A stretch of 64,000 nt of DNA from the NCBI GenBank assembly GCA_019095985.1, contig CM032661.1:1914332-1978331 (forward strand). Reading direction: 5' to 3'. Both the position numbers and the translations under genes were made by a program. Below, piece after piece: positions 23,432 through 36,731 of this stretch (the stretch's first letter is position 1; each line of letters starts with the position of its first letter). The notes beneath the pieces were generated by a model. It did not search any database, was not told the origin of the DNA, and was given only the letters and a program-made list of their open reading frames with translations. This DNA comes from Streblospio benedicti. Taxonomy: Eukaryota > Annelida > Polychaeta > Spionida > Spionidae.

Positions 23432-23674
23432 CACAGTATTCGTCTGACAACCATGGCATTGTAACCTTCTTCGTCAATTCAGGGACGCATGCCATATTTG
23501 GACATATATAGTAACCATAGTTGGGCGTATAGTATGATTGGCTGTTCATGAATTATGGTTCATGTTCAATACTTCTCTCTCTGATGTCTTTTTAGCAAGC
23601 ATATTTCTACCAACGATGAATTATAGTTCATTAATAACATGATCATGAAACTTATGAAAACATCGTGTACGTAC

Positions 23675-23800
23675 CATGCAGTTGTTAATTAAAAGAAAAG
23701 TTGCCAGCTATGTCAGAGGGTCTCTCAGAAGATAGAATATATCCTTTGCAGCAATTGAGGTCTGACTATCGCGACATCAATTTTGTTCACGGCTATATAT
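23675..23800 (-). promoter_or_regulatory. Promoter and 5' noncoding exon of copy A
   Basis: CTATATATGG at 23793-23802 is followed on the plus strand by TTTGCAT, giving on the minus strand an octamer-like ATGCAAA just upstream of a TATA box. A conserved donor, GCATG|GTACG, lies at 23675. The same three items occur at matching spacing in copies B, C and D, so a noncoding first exon of about 100 nt is likely. Confidence 0.5.
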
Positions 23801-24804
23801 GGTTTGCATTATGATTTATGTTCTTTCGGGCTATCTGATGACGTAAAGACACAAGTGGTTGATTGGGGCTTCCATCATCAAATGTGACATTTTCAATGGA
23901 TCATGACTGAAGATTAAACACTATCATTCATCATTCACTTATCCTATTGTTAATCTTAACAATTTCTTCCATATAGAATTATTTTTGAACATTGATTAAG
24001 TATACTTGTGACGAGAAATTAGTAGGCCTGATACGTTGAATCTGACGCAAGCAACATAAATAAACGTACAACATGCAGTAAGATTGAAACACATAACTGT
24101 CTGGTAACGCAACATTTTTTTTACCAGATTGAAGATTGAGATTGCATTGTGTTTTATATAAATACTATAGGCTACAACTACTAACAAACGACATCTAAGA
24201 TCATGATTTATTGTTTGTGCTTACTTATTTTGTTCGACACACTTGGAAAATCACCGCAAATAGGTGAGCTGCGTTGTATATACATGTACGTGTACTACTC
24301 GTAATTACATTACTCAATGCATCATGTATCTAACAAATGACCTGTTACTGTTTCGAGGGACACTGATTATTATTGATGGTCAGGGTTAGTGGATACTTAC
24401 TTTCTAACTTGAAGCTACTGACACACTGAAAAGACAACCGATGTAGCTCGAGTGGGGAATATGGGAGGCTATAAACTTACGGTCATGGCATCTATGTTAA
24501 TAAGAATGGTGGCTTCAAAGTGGCCTTTTGTGGTACTTCCGACCCACCTCTGAGACCGGAGCTAACAACAGCACAGTTCATGTTATAAATGCGTCATCAT
24601 ATTAATAACATGTCACTGAAACAATGGCTCTAGAACAAACAAAAAATATTGCATACATATAGTCTGTTATATTGCTAATTTAAAGTAGATATTGCACTCC
24701 TCGTTTGCAATTGAGTTTAGAATTATACTGTCTATATATTAACAATAATATTGACTGGCATGTTACCAACTATGTATTATCTGTGTTCATTTTTTCAATG
24801 TAGG

Positions 24805-26815
24805 TGTTGAAGAAAACTCTGTTGCATCGAATATTTTATTGAAACAATAAAGAAGTATACAGTACGACTATACAATACAAGATCAATAATCCTACATCCC
24901 CCCAAGTCCATGAGCAGAGGGAATGGACTTAGATTGTCCACTTTCCAGATTCCGGTTCAAAGCACTTTGGTTTCCTGCTATCCCGTTGAGAGCGCTGTGG
25001 AATGGGACCTTGTTCAGCTGGGACAGTTCACGCTGGGGCCTGGACAGGAGCTGGCTCGTGACTTTCATCTGGGGCTGGCACTCGAGTCTGCTCAGGAGTT
25101 GCCACATTCATACGCTCAGGGGCACAGCTCTCCATCATTGGAAGATGCTGCACAGGAGTTAGTGCGGGAATCGGGTCAAGCGGCTGTGTCAGAACCGCTG
25201 ATGAACCCAACGGTGGAGCTGACAAGATATTCATAGCAGGATTCTGAGCATGAGTTGGCACCGTAGCTGGTGCAACAGACAGCTGAATTTCAGGCGTGGC
25301 TGGTTTGAATGCCCGTAGGAAGCGTCTATTTCTCAAGGTTAATCGTCCTGATCCATCGACCTTCACCCAGTCCTGGCCGTTCGCCATGCAGTATACTATG
25401 GTGCCTGATTTATCCCATTTAGTCACACTTGGGACGTGCTGATTCTGTAAGAACACTTTCTCCCCAACAATGAGAGGGCGTAGAGCACGTGAGTGCTCTT
25501 GCAATGTCTCTGTTGTCCGAGTGAACTGAGTGTTCAGAGCAGACTCTTTTGCTGCCCATGCTTTGCGCCATGTATTGTGGGGGTTGAACTTTGTCAGACG
25601 ACTGCTGAATGGCAGAGAGTCTCTTAATGGCCGCCCAAATAGTATCTGTGCCGGGGATACGTTGCAATCTGTGTTTCGTGTATTCCTTAATTGCAGAATC
25701 GCGCTGACAAATCTATCGTGGTCTAAGCTGCCTGTGAGGCTCGTGTTCGAGACCAGGAGGCGTTTAACAGTTCTTACAGCAACCTCCGCTCTGCCATTTG
25801 ACTGCGGGAAATACGCAGAGGAGATACGGTTCCAAACACCCCATGTTTGGAGGAAGCTTTCTGTACTGTGTGCTATAAGATCCGGTCCACCGTCACTTGA
25901 CTTTTCCTCTGGAACAACAAATGTTGAGATGAGGTTACGTAGGTGACGGATGAAGCCAGTGGCTCCTGATAGTCCGGAACTTGTTGGGGACAGAAAAACC
26001 TCCACCCAACCTGACAACCTATCTCCCACAAACAGATATTGATGAGCTCCATACTTGCAGAAATCAGAGAAGACTTATTCGAAGGGCATAGATGGCGGGG
26101 TTGATTGGATGGGTGGTGTGGGTGCTTGTGATGGTGCGTTTCTGTTGCAGTGGGTGAAGGACTCTCTTGTTTCACTGATATCTTTGGACATCCCTGGCCA
26201 GTAAACGATAGTTCTTGCTCGCTGTTCCATTCTGGACCTTCCCTGGTAGGCGGAAGGTAAGAGCTTTAGTATCGGTTGCCTTAAAGACACAAGAACTATG
26301 ACCCAGTCTTGAAACATTAGAACGCCGTCTTGCACATACACAGTGTCATAAGTAGACTTGAATGATGATATGGAGGGAACATGGAACATCATGATTGTCT
26401 AATTCGGCTCCACATTCCACTAATTTACGAAAGTGGTTGAGACAATGGTCTGCAACAGTTTCATGTGCCAATCTTGACCATGTTATAGCAGAGAATTCTT
26501 GAGTGTCATTGCGAATAGATGCCATGAGTGCACATTCTGCGATGTCGGGGATGCTTGCTGACACTGTGTCTGAGGACCCTGCAGGAGAGGGATGTCTCGA
26601 TGTGGCATCTGCAGCGGCGTTCAACTTTCCGGGGAGGTGTTTTATTTCAAAACGCCATGCCAGTGTTCTCTGATTCATGCGAAATAACCGTGAATTAGTC
26701 ATTTCATATGGGGTTCTGTCACCAAAGATTTTAGTGAGAGGTTTCTGGTCAGTAACTACTAGCAGATTGTCGCATCCCTGTGTGAAATAACGAGTCTGTT
26801 CTATGACCCATCTGC
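24805..26815 (-). mobile_element. Ty3/gypsy-type LTR retroelement fossil, 5'-truncated
   Basis: Minus-strand remnant with part of an RNase H domain (about 26500-26815, DQKPLTKI) followed by integrase zinc-binding and core regions with a C-terminal tail (about 25028-26400; SDGGPDL and PQSNGRAE). A candidate short 3' LTR (24805-24896, TG...CA, with an adjoining purine-rich tract) marks its left end. The gag, protease and reverse transcriptase regions and the 5' LTR are absent, and the remaining reading frame is broken in a few places, so it is a dead fragment. It replaces the last exon of array copy B. It should be younger than the array's first duplication because copies A, C and D lack it. 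Confidence 0.85.
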
Positions 26816-26979
26816 AAATATACATGGTGATAACGATCTTTATACTCCAAAATAATGCACTTCAAGTTCGATGAAATGAGTACCTTTGATATACAATGTA
26901 CAGAAATTATAACCATGCTACATTATAACTTCTGATATAGTAGGATTCTAATGACAACTATAACATATATCAAACATAC

Positions 26980-28310
26980 TTTTCAAATCCTAGTCTTTGC
27001 GCTGTGTGGACTTGAGCTCTGCTTGCGATCTCTGCACCTTTGGACTTGCACATATTCACGGCGGCATTGTATGTTAGCTTGTGATGGCCTGCGGGATGCC
27101 ATACGTGGAACACCCGAGCCCCTGTAATTGAACCCTTCGTTGATCACCATTAACATTGTGAATGTGGTATATAAAAATAATAATCATCTTGGTAGTAACA
27201 AACCCCTGCATTGATCGCCCTATGAATTATTGGCGTTAACGTTACCGTGGCAACCATGTTCATACCTATCATTTACTATGGTAGAAAAAAAATTGATAAA
27301 ACCTATATTTTTACACCATTACCAATACAATGTACCTATAGACTTACTAGGGTACCCATAGGGCGGCTTCAGCGTTTTGATGTCATTGGATTGTTTCTGC
27401 AATGATACGTCTTGAGCATCCAGCTTCTTGTGTAGGCGGCCAATCTCAGTCGTCTGCTTTGTGATATCTTCATTGATGCTATCAGCATTTTTGATCATCT
27501 CCGCTTTAATTGCATCCACAGATGTTTGAAGTTTGGCAATCACTCGTGTGATAGACGTTAACACATCATTCACGTCTTTTCCTTGACTCTAGAGATTTAC
27601 CATCACACTTAATAAACATACAATGTGTTGGGTCAATAGCAAATAATACAAGGTTCCACGAGGCTAATCAGGGAAAGACTTAAAAAAAAAATAACAAAAA
27701 CAATGACGGTATACTTTGGTGTGGGCGTAGTGTCATGTTATCTTTTAGCTAATTTCTGAACACTTTGTTCAAGTGAAGAACTTCTACACTTGACATTTAA
27801 TTTCAGAGCTTGTTTTACACTTAACCTTATAAATATTAGTCTTAAAGCCACACACCTCTCAGCACTTAAACGTCATCTGGACCAACATCAATGGTGAAGA
27901 AACACAAGTTTGTGTAATTTTTGACATTAGAGGATTCATTCACCATATCTATGCGGCTATATATCACATAGCCTCTGCCAGGGACTCGAACCCTGGACCA
28001 CTACCACTGTGGCATCTATTCTTTTGTATGACGGTTAGTTTGTGGAAGAGTGTCGGCGAACTTATGAAATCTCATGAGTTTCATACATGCATCCCCAATG
28101 CCCCCCCCCCCCTGGATCTGCCTACGCATCTCACCTTGAGAGCTGCCACGTATGGAGCTTGTTGCCCCTGGTGACGCCCTCCATGACGTTCTTGAGGCAG
28201 CCCTCGACACAGCTGTTGTCACAGCTGCGGCTGCCGGTGGTAGCAGCACAATGTAGGCCAATCCAGCTGCTGGTGCTTAGCAGCAGCAAGATCACGGTCA
28301 CCTGCTTCAT
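26980..28310 (-). pseudogene. Link-array copy B: lacks its last exon
   Basis: Exons 28135-28310, 27348-27588 and 26980-27121 correspond to exons 1-3 of copy D. Exon 1 encodes the signal peptide MKQVTVILLLLSTSSWIGLH and the Cys-rich segment but is 7 bp shorter than in C and D (176 against 183), so its end is out of phase with exon 2. Exon 2 (80 residues of coiled coil, PPYGYPS at the end) and exon 3 (first half of Link, KLTYNAAVNMCKSKGA) are intact. Where exon 4 should start, the AG of the acceptor remains at about 26816 but the sequence beyond is the retroelement fossil, so the C-terminal half of the Link domain, with three of its four cysteines, is gone. Its closest sister by sequence is copy D. 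Confidence 0.82.
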
Positions 28311-28349
28311 CTACGTGCACAAACACATTAGTTGTCTGACAACCATGGC

Positions 28350-28720
28350 ATAGGCCACGAAAGGAATTTAGCGAGTAAGAGCGAAACATTGGAAGCTTTG
28401 CGTGATGTAGGCATTACTGGATACACCCTTTTATCGTCCGCAGTATAATCATAACGGAAGAAATCAGCCAAACCACTTTGAACGGGCGTGCCTCTGTAAA
28501 TGTGAGGAAGTTGGCGTTATCATTTATGTATTTCATAGATAAACTATTTTCCGTCGGTTCTGTACCGAGATTAGCTATGAACATTTATTATAAGTACCTT
28601 TTAAACGTGTTGAAATATGTTGAACTTCTTGCATGTTTCTAGCGCACAGTGAGTGGCGCAAGTCTAATTTATTGATTGGTCTTTGCTTCAGCATTTAACT
28701 TCCCTGTGCTATTCTAACCT
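28350..28720. other. Extra segment in the 5' intron of copy B
   Basis: About 370 bp not found at the matching place in copies A, C and D. It follows ACCATGGCAT and ends before CTTCTTCGTCAATTCA, which the others share. I see no coding sequence or terminal repeats, and its nature is unknown. Confidence 0.4.
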
Positions 28721-28859
28721 TCTTCGTCAATTCAAGGAACCATGCCATATTTGCACATATAGTAGCCATATTTGGACATATAGTTCGATTGACTGTTCAT
28801 GAATTACAGTTCATTGATAAAATGTTCATGAACCATATGAAAAAATCTCATACGTACCG

Positions 28860-29000
28860 TGCAGTTGTTAATTAACAGATAACACACAAGTAACCGGTTA
28901 CATCAAAACGCGTACAAGGGAAGAAACATATACCCTGCACAGCAATTGAGGCTTGTTTCTGACTATTGTGTCATCAATATTGTGCCGAATATATATGGTT
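28860..29000 (-). promoter_or_regulatory. Promoter and 5' noncoding exon of copy B
   Basis: ATATATATGG near 28990 and the donor CATG|GTACGTATGAG near 28855 match the layout in copies A, C and D. From 29000 to about 30260 the DNA is array-unit sequence with no further gene. Confidence 0.45.
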
Positions 29001-30907
29001 GCATTATCATTTATGTTGCTTGAGGCTATCTGATGATGTAAAATTTGCAAATGGATGTTTGTTGCTTCCATCATCAAATGTGACATTTTCAATGGATCAT
29101 GACTGAAGAACAAACACTATCATGTCACTTATGATTCCCTTGTCCTATTGCTATTGTTAACATTGACTTCCATGTTGAGTTATATCTCAACGTTGATTTA
29201 GTATACTTTTTTACTAGGAATTAGTAGACCCAGTCTGTGAAACTGATCCTTCTTATGCAAGCAATACAAATAAATGTACGGCACGCAGTGAGATTGAAAC
29301 ATATAACTGCCTGGTAACGCAACAATTTTTTTTACCAGATTGAAGATTGAGATTGCATTGTGTTTTATACTATTGGCTATGACTGATTATGACTACTAAC
29401 AGCTGACGTCTATAATCATGTTTTATTAGTTATCTTTACTTCTTTTGTTTGACACACTTGGAAAATCACCGCAAATAAGTGAGCTGCATTGTATATACAT
29501 GTACATGTACATGTACACCTCGTGATTACATTACTCAGTACATCGTGTATCTGACAAATGACCTGTTACTATTTCGAAGGACAGTGGTGATTATTGATTG
29601 TCAGGGTTAGTATTAGTATTAGTGGAGACTTACTTTCTAACTTGAAGCTACTGATGCACTGAAAAGTGAATGGAGATAGCTCGAACGGAGAATGTGGGAG
29701 GCTATATAACTAAAGGTCTTGGCATACATGTTAATAAGAATGGTTGCATGCTTCGAGGTGGACCTTTCGGCTACTTTCGACCCAGCTCTGAGACCAGTGT
29801 GAACAGCAACCAATTTCATCTTGTGGATATGTCATCCGGTCTTTCAAAAGGCATTATATCTAATAGTTTTTATTTCTATTATTACAAAAAAACGCTAATG
29901 TCAACCATATATCAAGTGCCTATATGTGTATTGTGTAGGTAGTATTACACGGTGAACCATAATATTGACTGGCATATTACACACTATGTATTATCTGTGT
30001 TCATTTCTCAGTATGTAACTCATCTGTTTTACAATGTAGTTGTACATGTCACGGTAAACGGGTCGATTGAGGGGCTATCAGAATTACACACCAGTCCTAC
30101 AGCCATCCATTTAATGGGGACGTAAGGATAAATTAGCTTCACTTATCACATGATAAAATACAGTTTACTAATAGAATATTTGGATTAAATATTTTGTGAG
30201 AAGTGTCAGAGTTTTCAATGCATTTATTCTAGTGATAATGGATGATGCGAGACGAGCAAACACCCTCATTGAAATCTTGAGAATCAAGAGAAAAAATGAC
30301 AATGTCACAGTAGTAGTTTATTTATTTTTCAATATTATTTTCTTTTGACTGTATTTGTGTTAACATATGCACGATGTGTAGTAACGGTTTACTTTAAAGT
30401 TTTAGTTCAACAGTTGAGTTAGGATGCCGTGCGATCACCAGTGATACAGAACATGTGGTTTCAATAGAGTATGCTGCTCTATTTGAAGCAGTAAACATCC
30501 GGAGTGGGTTCTGCTGCTTGGTCCAACCACTCCATCTTTTCGAGCCAAGACTGAGACCTAGGCCAATGCATGGGGAAGACGGACACCTTTTCTTTTCACC
30601 CAGCCCCATTTACATCTGCAAATTACATGGTGATAACGATCAATTTATACTCCAGAATAATGCACTTCAAGTTTGGTGAAATTAGCAAATTTGATTTACA
30701 CAACGTACAAAACTATAAGCATGGTGCATTATAAATTTCTGATATAACAGAATTTTAATTACAATAATAACATATCTCAAACATACTCTTCATATCCTAG
30801 TCTTTGCGCTGTGTGGACTTGTGCTTTTGCTTTCGCGATCTCTGCACCTTTAGATTCGCACATCTTCACCGCTGTCATTATAGGTCAGCTTGAACTGCCG
30901 GGGCGAA

Positions 30908-31007
30908 NNNNNNNNNNNNNNNNNNNNNNNNNNNNNNNNNNNNNNNNNNNNNNNNNNNNNNNNNNNNNNNNNNNNNNNNNNNNNNNNNNNNNNNNNNNNN
31001 NNNNNNN
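30908..31007. other. Assembly gap, 100 N, inside copy C
   Basis: One hundred N. It removes the end of exon 2, an intron and the start of exon 3. In copies A and D the matching stretch is about 500-650 bp, so much more than 100 bp is missing. Confidence 0.99.
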
Positions 31008-31424
31008 ATCTTTATTGTTGTTATCAACTTTTTTGCTCAACACCTCAAGAGAAGTTTCCGTCTGGCCTGAATGTTTCGCAAGCTCCGCATTGATCGTATC
31101 ACTCTTTTTGTGAAGGGCATCCACAGACGTTTGAAGTTCGCCAATCGTTCGTGTGATGGACGTTAACACGTCATTCACGTCTTTTGCATGACTCTAGAAA
31201 TTTACAATCACACTTAATGAGCATAAAATATGTTGGGTCAATACTAAGTAATATAGGCTAATTTCCCACTAAACATGTGTACAAATTCCACACTTTACAT
31301 TAAATTTAATTTTTGAGCTTTGTTCTTCATTAATACACCCAACATGTCTTGTTGACCATCATCAATGGGAACATAACACATATATACGTAAATAATTTGA
31401 AATTGATAAACTTGGGTGTAAGTA

Positions 31425-31530
31425 TTGATAATAGAGGATTCTTTCTCCAAGTCTATGTGGCTATATCACATAGCCTCTGCTGGGGACTCAAATCTTGGGC
31501 TACTACCAATTTGGCACCTATTCTTTTGTG
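31425..31530 (-). mobile_element. SINE family 2 in intron 1 of copy C
   Basis: Same position and orientation as in copies A, B and D. It contains CATAGCCTCTGCTGGGGACTC, the diverged complement of the B box. Confidence 0.6.
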
Positions 31531-31877
31531 TGGAAGTTTCACACACATAGAGAACGTATAAACAGTTGTTACTTATCAAATTGCACTGTCATGTCACTAA
31601 TACATCCAAGTTTTTGGAAACGGGTGGGTGCACTTATGAAATCTCGTGGGTTTCATACGTACACCCCAGTGCACACCCTGGATCTCACCTTGAGAGCTAC
31701 CACGTCCGCCTCTTGCAGCTTGATTCCCCTGGTGACACCTTCCATGACGTTCTGGAGGCAGCCCTCCGCACAGCTGTTGTCACAGCTGCGGCTGCTGGTG
31801 GCAGCAGCACAATGTAGGCCAATCCAGCTGCTGGTGCTTATCAGCAGCAAAATCACGGGCACCTGCTTCATCTACGT

Positions 31878-32242
31878 GCACAAACAAATGTAAATGTGAA
31901 TGTGGTGGTTCAAGTCTTGCTCTCACGGCTTTACAATTTACACCAGGTCATTGGCCCACTTATTGATCTTCAATTGATCATTTCTCATATGCTTGCATCG
32001 ACAACAGCTTGCATTCAGCGCACAATGCTAATCACCCACACGATCACTCACTCATTCTTTCAACCCAATGGCCTGTACCTAATCAGCGTGTGGGTGCCAC
32101 GGAGCTATGTGCCGGAGCTGTGTGCAACTGCTTTAGGGATAGGTTTGCTCAACACCCACCACCAGACTTGACTGGAAATCGAAACCCTCGACCTTCTGGT
32201 CACGTGTCTAACTCCCTTTCCACTCGGCCACAGAAGCACAAA
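31878..32242 (-). mobile_element. SINE family 1 in the 5' intron of copy C
   Basis: Element 31885-32235 flanked by GCACAAA on each side, at the same base as in copy A and about 95 percent alike by eye. It shares a marker with A that B and D lack. Confidence 0.88.
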
Positions 32243-32964
32243 CACAGTATTAGTCTGACAACCATGGCATTGTAACCGTCTCTGTCAATTCAGGGACGCA
32301 TGCCATATTTGGACATATAGTAACCATAATTGGGCGTATAGTATGATTGACTGTTCATGAATTAGAGTTCATGTTCAAACTTCTCTCTCTGATGTCTTTT
32401 TAGCAAGCATATTTCTACCAACGATGAATGAAAACATCGCGTACGTACCATGCAGTTGTTAATTGAAAGAAAAGTTGACAGCTATGTCAAAGAGGGTCTC
32501 TCAGAAGATAGACTATATCCTTGGCAGCAATTGAGGTCTGACTATCGCGAGATCAATTTTGTTCACGACTATATATGGTTTGCATTATGATTTATGTTGT
32601 TGGTGGCTATCTGATGACGTAAAGACACAAGTGGTTGATTGCGGCTTCCATCATCAAATGTGACATTTTCAATGGATCATGACTGAAGATTAAACACTAT
32701 CATTCATCATTCACTTATCCTATTGTGAATCTTAACAATTTCTTCCATATAGAATTATTTTTGAACATTGATTAAGTATACTTGTGACGAAATTAGTAGG
32801 CCTGATACGTTGAATCTGACGCAAGCAACATAAATAAACGTACAACATGCAGTAAGATTGAAACACATAACTGTCTGGTAACGCAATATTTTTTTTACCA
32901 GATTGAAGATTGAGATTGGCATTGTGTTTTATATAAATACTATAGGCTACAACTACTAACAAAC

Positions 32965-35900
32965 TTGTCAAGCCATGACAACAAGAACATACAAATTCAA
33001 TGAATAAAACCCTTAAAACATACAGGATAAAGTGAGTAAAAATACCATCAACAGAGTATTAAAAACAGTTGACATAATAAAACACATTGTTACTTTATAG
33101 TACAGACATTAGTTGGTGTCTTTTTGTTAAACACTTGTTTATAAACTTTGCAAGAATAAATAATGTGTATTCATTTTTTGACATAAAAAGTTTCTTAAAA
33201 CTAGATGTGTTATCTAAATTATGGAGATTGCCTTCTATATTCTTTATAGCATTATATAAAATTTCTCTTTCTGAATTATAAATGTAACATTCTATAACAA
33301 AATGAAATTCATTTTCTATACCTTTTTTACATAGTTGGCAAATACGTAGGTTTTCATCTAATTTTGGTTTTAATTGCCTACCCTTTTTCAATATAGAGGT
33401 CATGTGAACTTAACCTTATCTTTGACAAACATGTTCTAAGTTTGTAGTCTTTAATACATAGTAAGTAATGTTCTAATCCAAATTCGGTTTTGAATTTTAC
33501 ATAGGTCCTAAGAACAGGATAGTTGAGCAAACTTATCATACAATTTTCTTCGAACTGTTTGAATAGATTCAACCGTATTTGGTTTACAATCACAGCCTCA
33601 AGTTCCTTTGTTATACAAACATTTTCATTATAAAAGTGACTAAAGCCATGATCACTAAGAATGCTATATACTTGATTACACCAGGTTTTAAATCCTAGAT
33701 CAGATAATTCTCTAAGCATATTGTACATTTGTTTAACTATTTTGTCGTCAGTTAGCCTTGTTAATCGACACCAATATTTAATACAATTAATTTTATGTTG
33801 AAGATGTAGTGGGTATCGTCCTGTTTCTGCATACATTGCCATGTTACAGGTAGATGATTTCACCCCTAAAAAGCATTTTGAGAAATTTTGTCTGTACAGA
33901 TTCTAGAGTTGGATATTCAGTTGTTGACCAGATTTCACATGCATAATTAACAATAGGTTTAACATAGGAGTCAAATAATTGAAAGCCAACTTTGGGTGTG
34001 ATCATACCCAATTTTCCTAGCTTTTTAAAGCACATGAAAGTTGATTTAAGCGCTTTATCTTTGGTATATGTGACATGTTGTTTGAAAACATTTTGATTGT
34101 ATTTTACAACAGTATTAAAAACAACCCCAAGGAATTTGTATTCTTCTACTATAGAGAGAGGTGTTTCGTGGAATTTAAAAGATACATCACTTTTTTTTAC
34201 CAAACACCATCACTTTAGTTTTTAAAGAGTTAACAATCATTTGGGACTTAGAACAAAATTGGAACACCCCATCTAATTGTCGTTGGAGACCCTCTTCAGT
34301 GTCGCTAAGCAAGATCAGGTCATCTGCCCACAAGAGATGTAGTAGAATTTGGTTAGCATTTAAAACTATGCCTCTTTTAGAGTCAAGGTAACAACTAAGA
34401 TCTTGTAACAATTGTCTAAACATATTTGGGCTGAGTGGTCCGCCCTGGTTGGTCCCACACGAGTCCGTTATCCACCTATACAGTTTATTTTGAACCTTTA
34501 CTTGGGCTTTGATCTTGCTATACATATTACGTAATAATAAGATTATTCTCCCTTTTATACCACCTTTGATTAGTTTGTAGAAAAGTACATTTTTATTAAC
34601 ATAATTAAAAGCTTTTTTAAAATCAATGTACCCAACATAGAGAGTCTGATTTAACGCTAATTGTTTTTGTATACATCCAAGAAGAATTAACATATTGTCT
34701 TGGGTCCTTGAGTTTTTCAAAAAACCACCATTGTATTTATCCTCTTTATCAAAGATTTCTTTATAGAAAGACAACCTTTTATCAACTATACTTTCAAATA
34801 ATTTCCCGAACATGGGTTCTATGGTTATAGGCCTGATGTCATCCTTTCCTTTAGGGATAGCGACTCTGAGGCCGTATGCCCATTCATTCGGATATTGACC
34901 CTTACATAAAATATAGTTATATAGAGTACAAAGATGATGAACAAGAATATCCCGAGCTCCCTTGATACATTGACTTGGAATACGGTCTAGCCCAGGTGAC
35001 TTACATTTCAGGTGATTAATCGCCTCTTTGATCTCATCTATGGTAAAATTTGAGTTTAAAATACTATCGTCCATATTAGACCAGTTATTGAAAGAAAGAT
35101 CATTCTCATACTGATCTAAGAATTCAATACACTCTTTCTCAAATTTTTTGTTGAAATACGGTTCTTCAGGCATACTAGAGAGTGAAGCTATCTGGTTACA
35201 AATGATTTGAGGGTCTAGATTTGATAAGGTGTTTTGATTATCGAAACTTTTTATTAAATTCCAAAAGCGCTTACTATCTTTTCCGGAGGACTGATCTAGC
35301 TCTTGCATTTTGGAAATTTTGCTTAGTCGTTTTTTTCTTTGAACAAGCGCTTTATATTCACGTCTTAACATGAATCTTTCCTGGATATTATCACAATCTA
35401 GTATACTATTCCTAAGATTCTTGCATTCTTGGTCAAACCAATCAATCTTGTTTCTAAATGTACCACACACCTGTTTGACATAAGTTTTGTTCATTGCACA
35501 CAATATATATTCGTCCCACAGAGTACAAACACTATTAACCTCCTCGCAATTAGCCATACCTTCATACATGCCTTCCAATATAGACATACAGGTATCTGAC
35601 ATAAGGTTTTTGCAGAATAGATCATTTTGTTCTTGAAGACAAGTGTAATTATAAATAGGATCACCTTTTATATTATTACAAGTTATACTTGAGACCTTAA
35701 GATCGACATACAACACACAGTGATCAGATTCAGGAATTGAGCCACTTATTGTGAAATTACTTATGAGGTTTGCACAGCTTGCATTGCATATACAATAGTC
35801 AACTACACTATTACCTGTACTTTCTATTCTAGTAAAATTGCAGGTTTGAGATGCATTTATTCTTCCATTCAAAATTCTTAAGTCATTACTTTTGCATAGA

Positions 35901-36535
35901 TCTAATAATAATTTACCATACCTATTAGTTATATGGTCACATGATTTCCTAGGTACTGATATTTCTACAGGCCATATAACATTATCACAATCAATGGTAA
36001 CACTATCACCGTCAGAGCCAAGAATCTCTAGTAATCTATCATCAAGATTCGCGGTTCTAGCGTTCATGTCACCACATATTAATATTCTATAGAATCTAGA
36101 GAAGTGTATTATATCTTTTTCTAGAATATCAAACAATTCACCGTTACCGTTATGCACCGAGTACTCAGGTGGGATGTATACAAAACTAACGGCTAACGGT
36201 AATCCACTGTCTAACTCTACCTTAATCCAAATGATACAATCTTTAAAACTTTTTAAAACAGAGCACTGACTATAAATATTATCTTTAATAAAAAGAGATA
36301 AACCTCCAGAACCCCGTTTGGCATTTTTATGTAAGTTCTCTCTAATAAGATTTTCTGTCTTAAAACCATTAATTGTAAAATCAGTACTTTTGAGCCACGT
36401 TTCAGAGAGAGCAAATATGTCACATTGATCGACTAGGTCCCCCACAGTATCCTTACTAATTTTGTCATCGGTAACGCCCTGGATATTCCAAGCCCCGATC
36501 TTTAGTTGTTTTTTCCGAGACGAGCTAGCACCATC
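32965..36535 (-). mobile_element. Non-LTR retrotransposon (LINE), ORF2 nearly complete with three frame breaks
   Basis: Minus-strand element. An AP-type endonuclease comes first (LKIGAWNIQG, ALSETWL, GDMNAR, SDHC), then a reverse transcriptase (KSPGLDRIP, IDFKKAFN, NQGGPLSP, LLWADD catalytic motif) and a C-terminal region with CQLCKKGIENEFHFVIEC, the Cys/His motif usual after the RT. The main open frame runs 36571-34187, though its first dozen codons are flanking DNA. It continues through 34203-33844, 33863-33378 and 33403-33095, with frame changes near 34190 (a run of eight T), 33855 and 33390 (T run). An ORF1 is absent, so the copy is cut off just before the endonuclease. There is no poly-A; the 3' end forms a small hairpin (TTGTCA...TGACAA). 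The clade is uncertain, with CR1/L2-group relatives likely. Confidence 0.9.
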
Positions 36536-36731
36536 ATTGAAATCTTGAGAATCCGGAGAAAAAAATAACAATTTTACAGTAGTAATTTATTTTATTTTCA
36601 ATATTATTTTCTTTTGACTGTATTTGTGTTAACATATGCACGATGTGTAGTAACGGTTTACTTTAAAGTTTTAGTTCAACAGTTCGATCACCAGAGATGC
36701 AGAACATGTGGTTTAAATAGAGTATGGTACT

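Larger units (their letters stand above)
30394..31871 (-). pseudogene. Link-array copy C: damaged and gap-interrupted
   Basis: Exon 1 (31689-31871) is intact and encodes the signal peptide MKQVPVILLLISTSSWIGLH and a Cys-rich segment. Exon 2 starts at 31193 and reads cleanly into the gap at 31007; its coiled coil has seven more residues than copy A at the same point. Exon 3 resumes after the gap (to 30787) but has an extra base and other small length changes. Exon 4 (30479-30615 by comparison with D) has an extra A in the GWVKEK codons and further changes that shift the frame. The cluster of small changes next to the gap may partly be poor sequence. A family-1 SINE lies near the exon 1 acceptor, as in copy A. 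Confidence 0.75.

Noticed and set aside
24910-25946. Plus-strand open frames opposite the retroelement
   Set aside because: They mirror the integrase region on the minus strand and have no features of their own.
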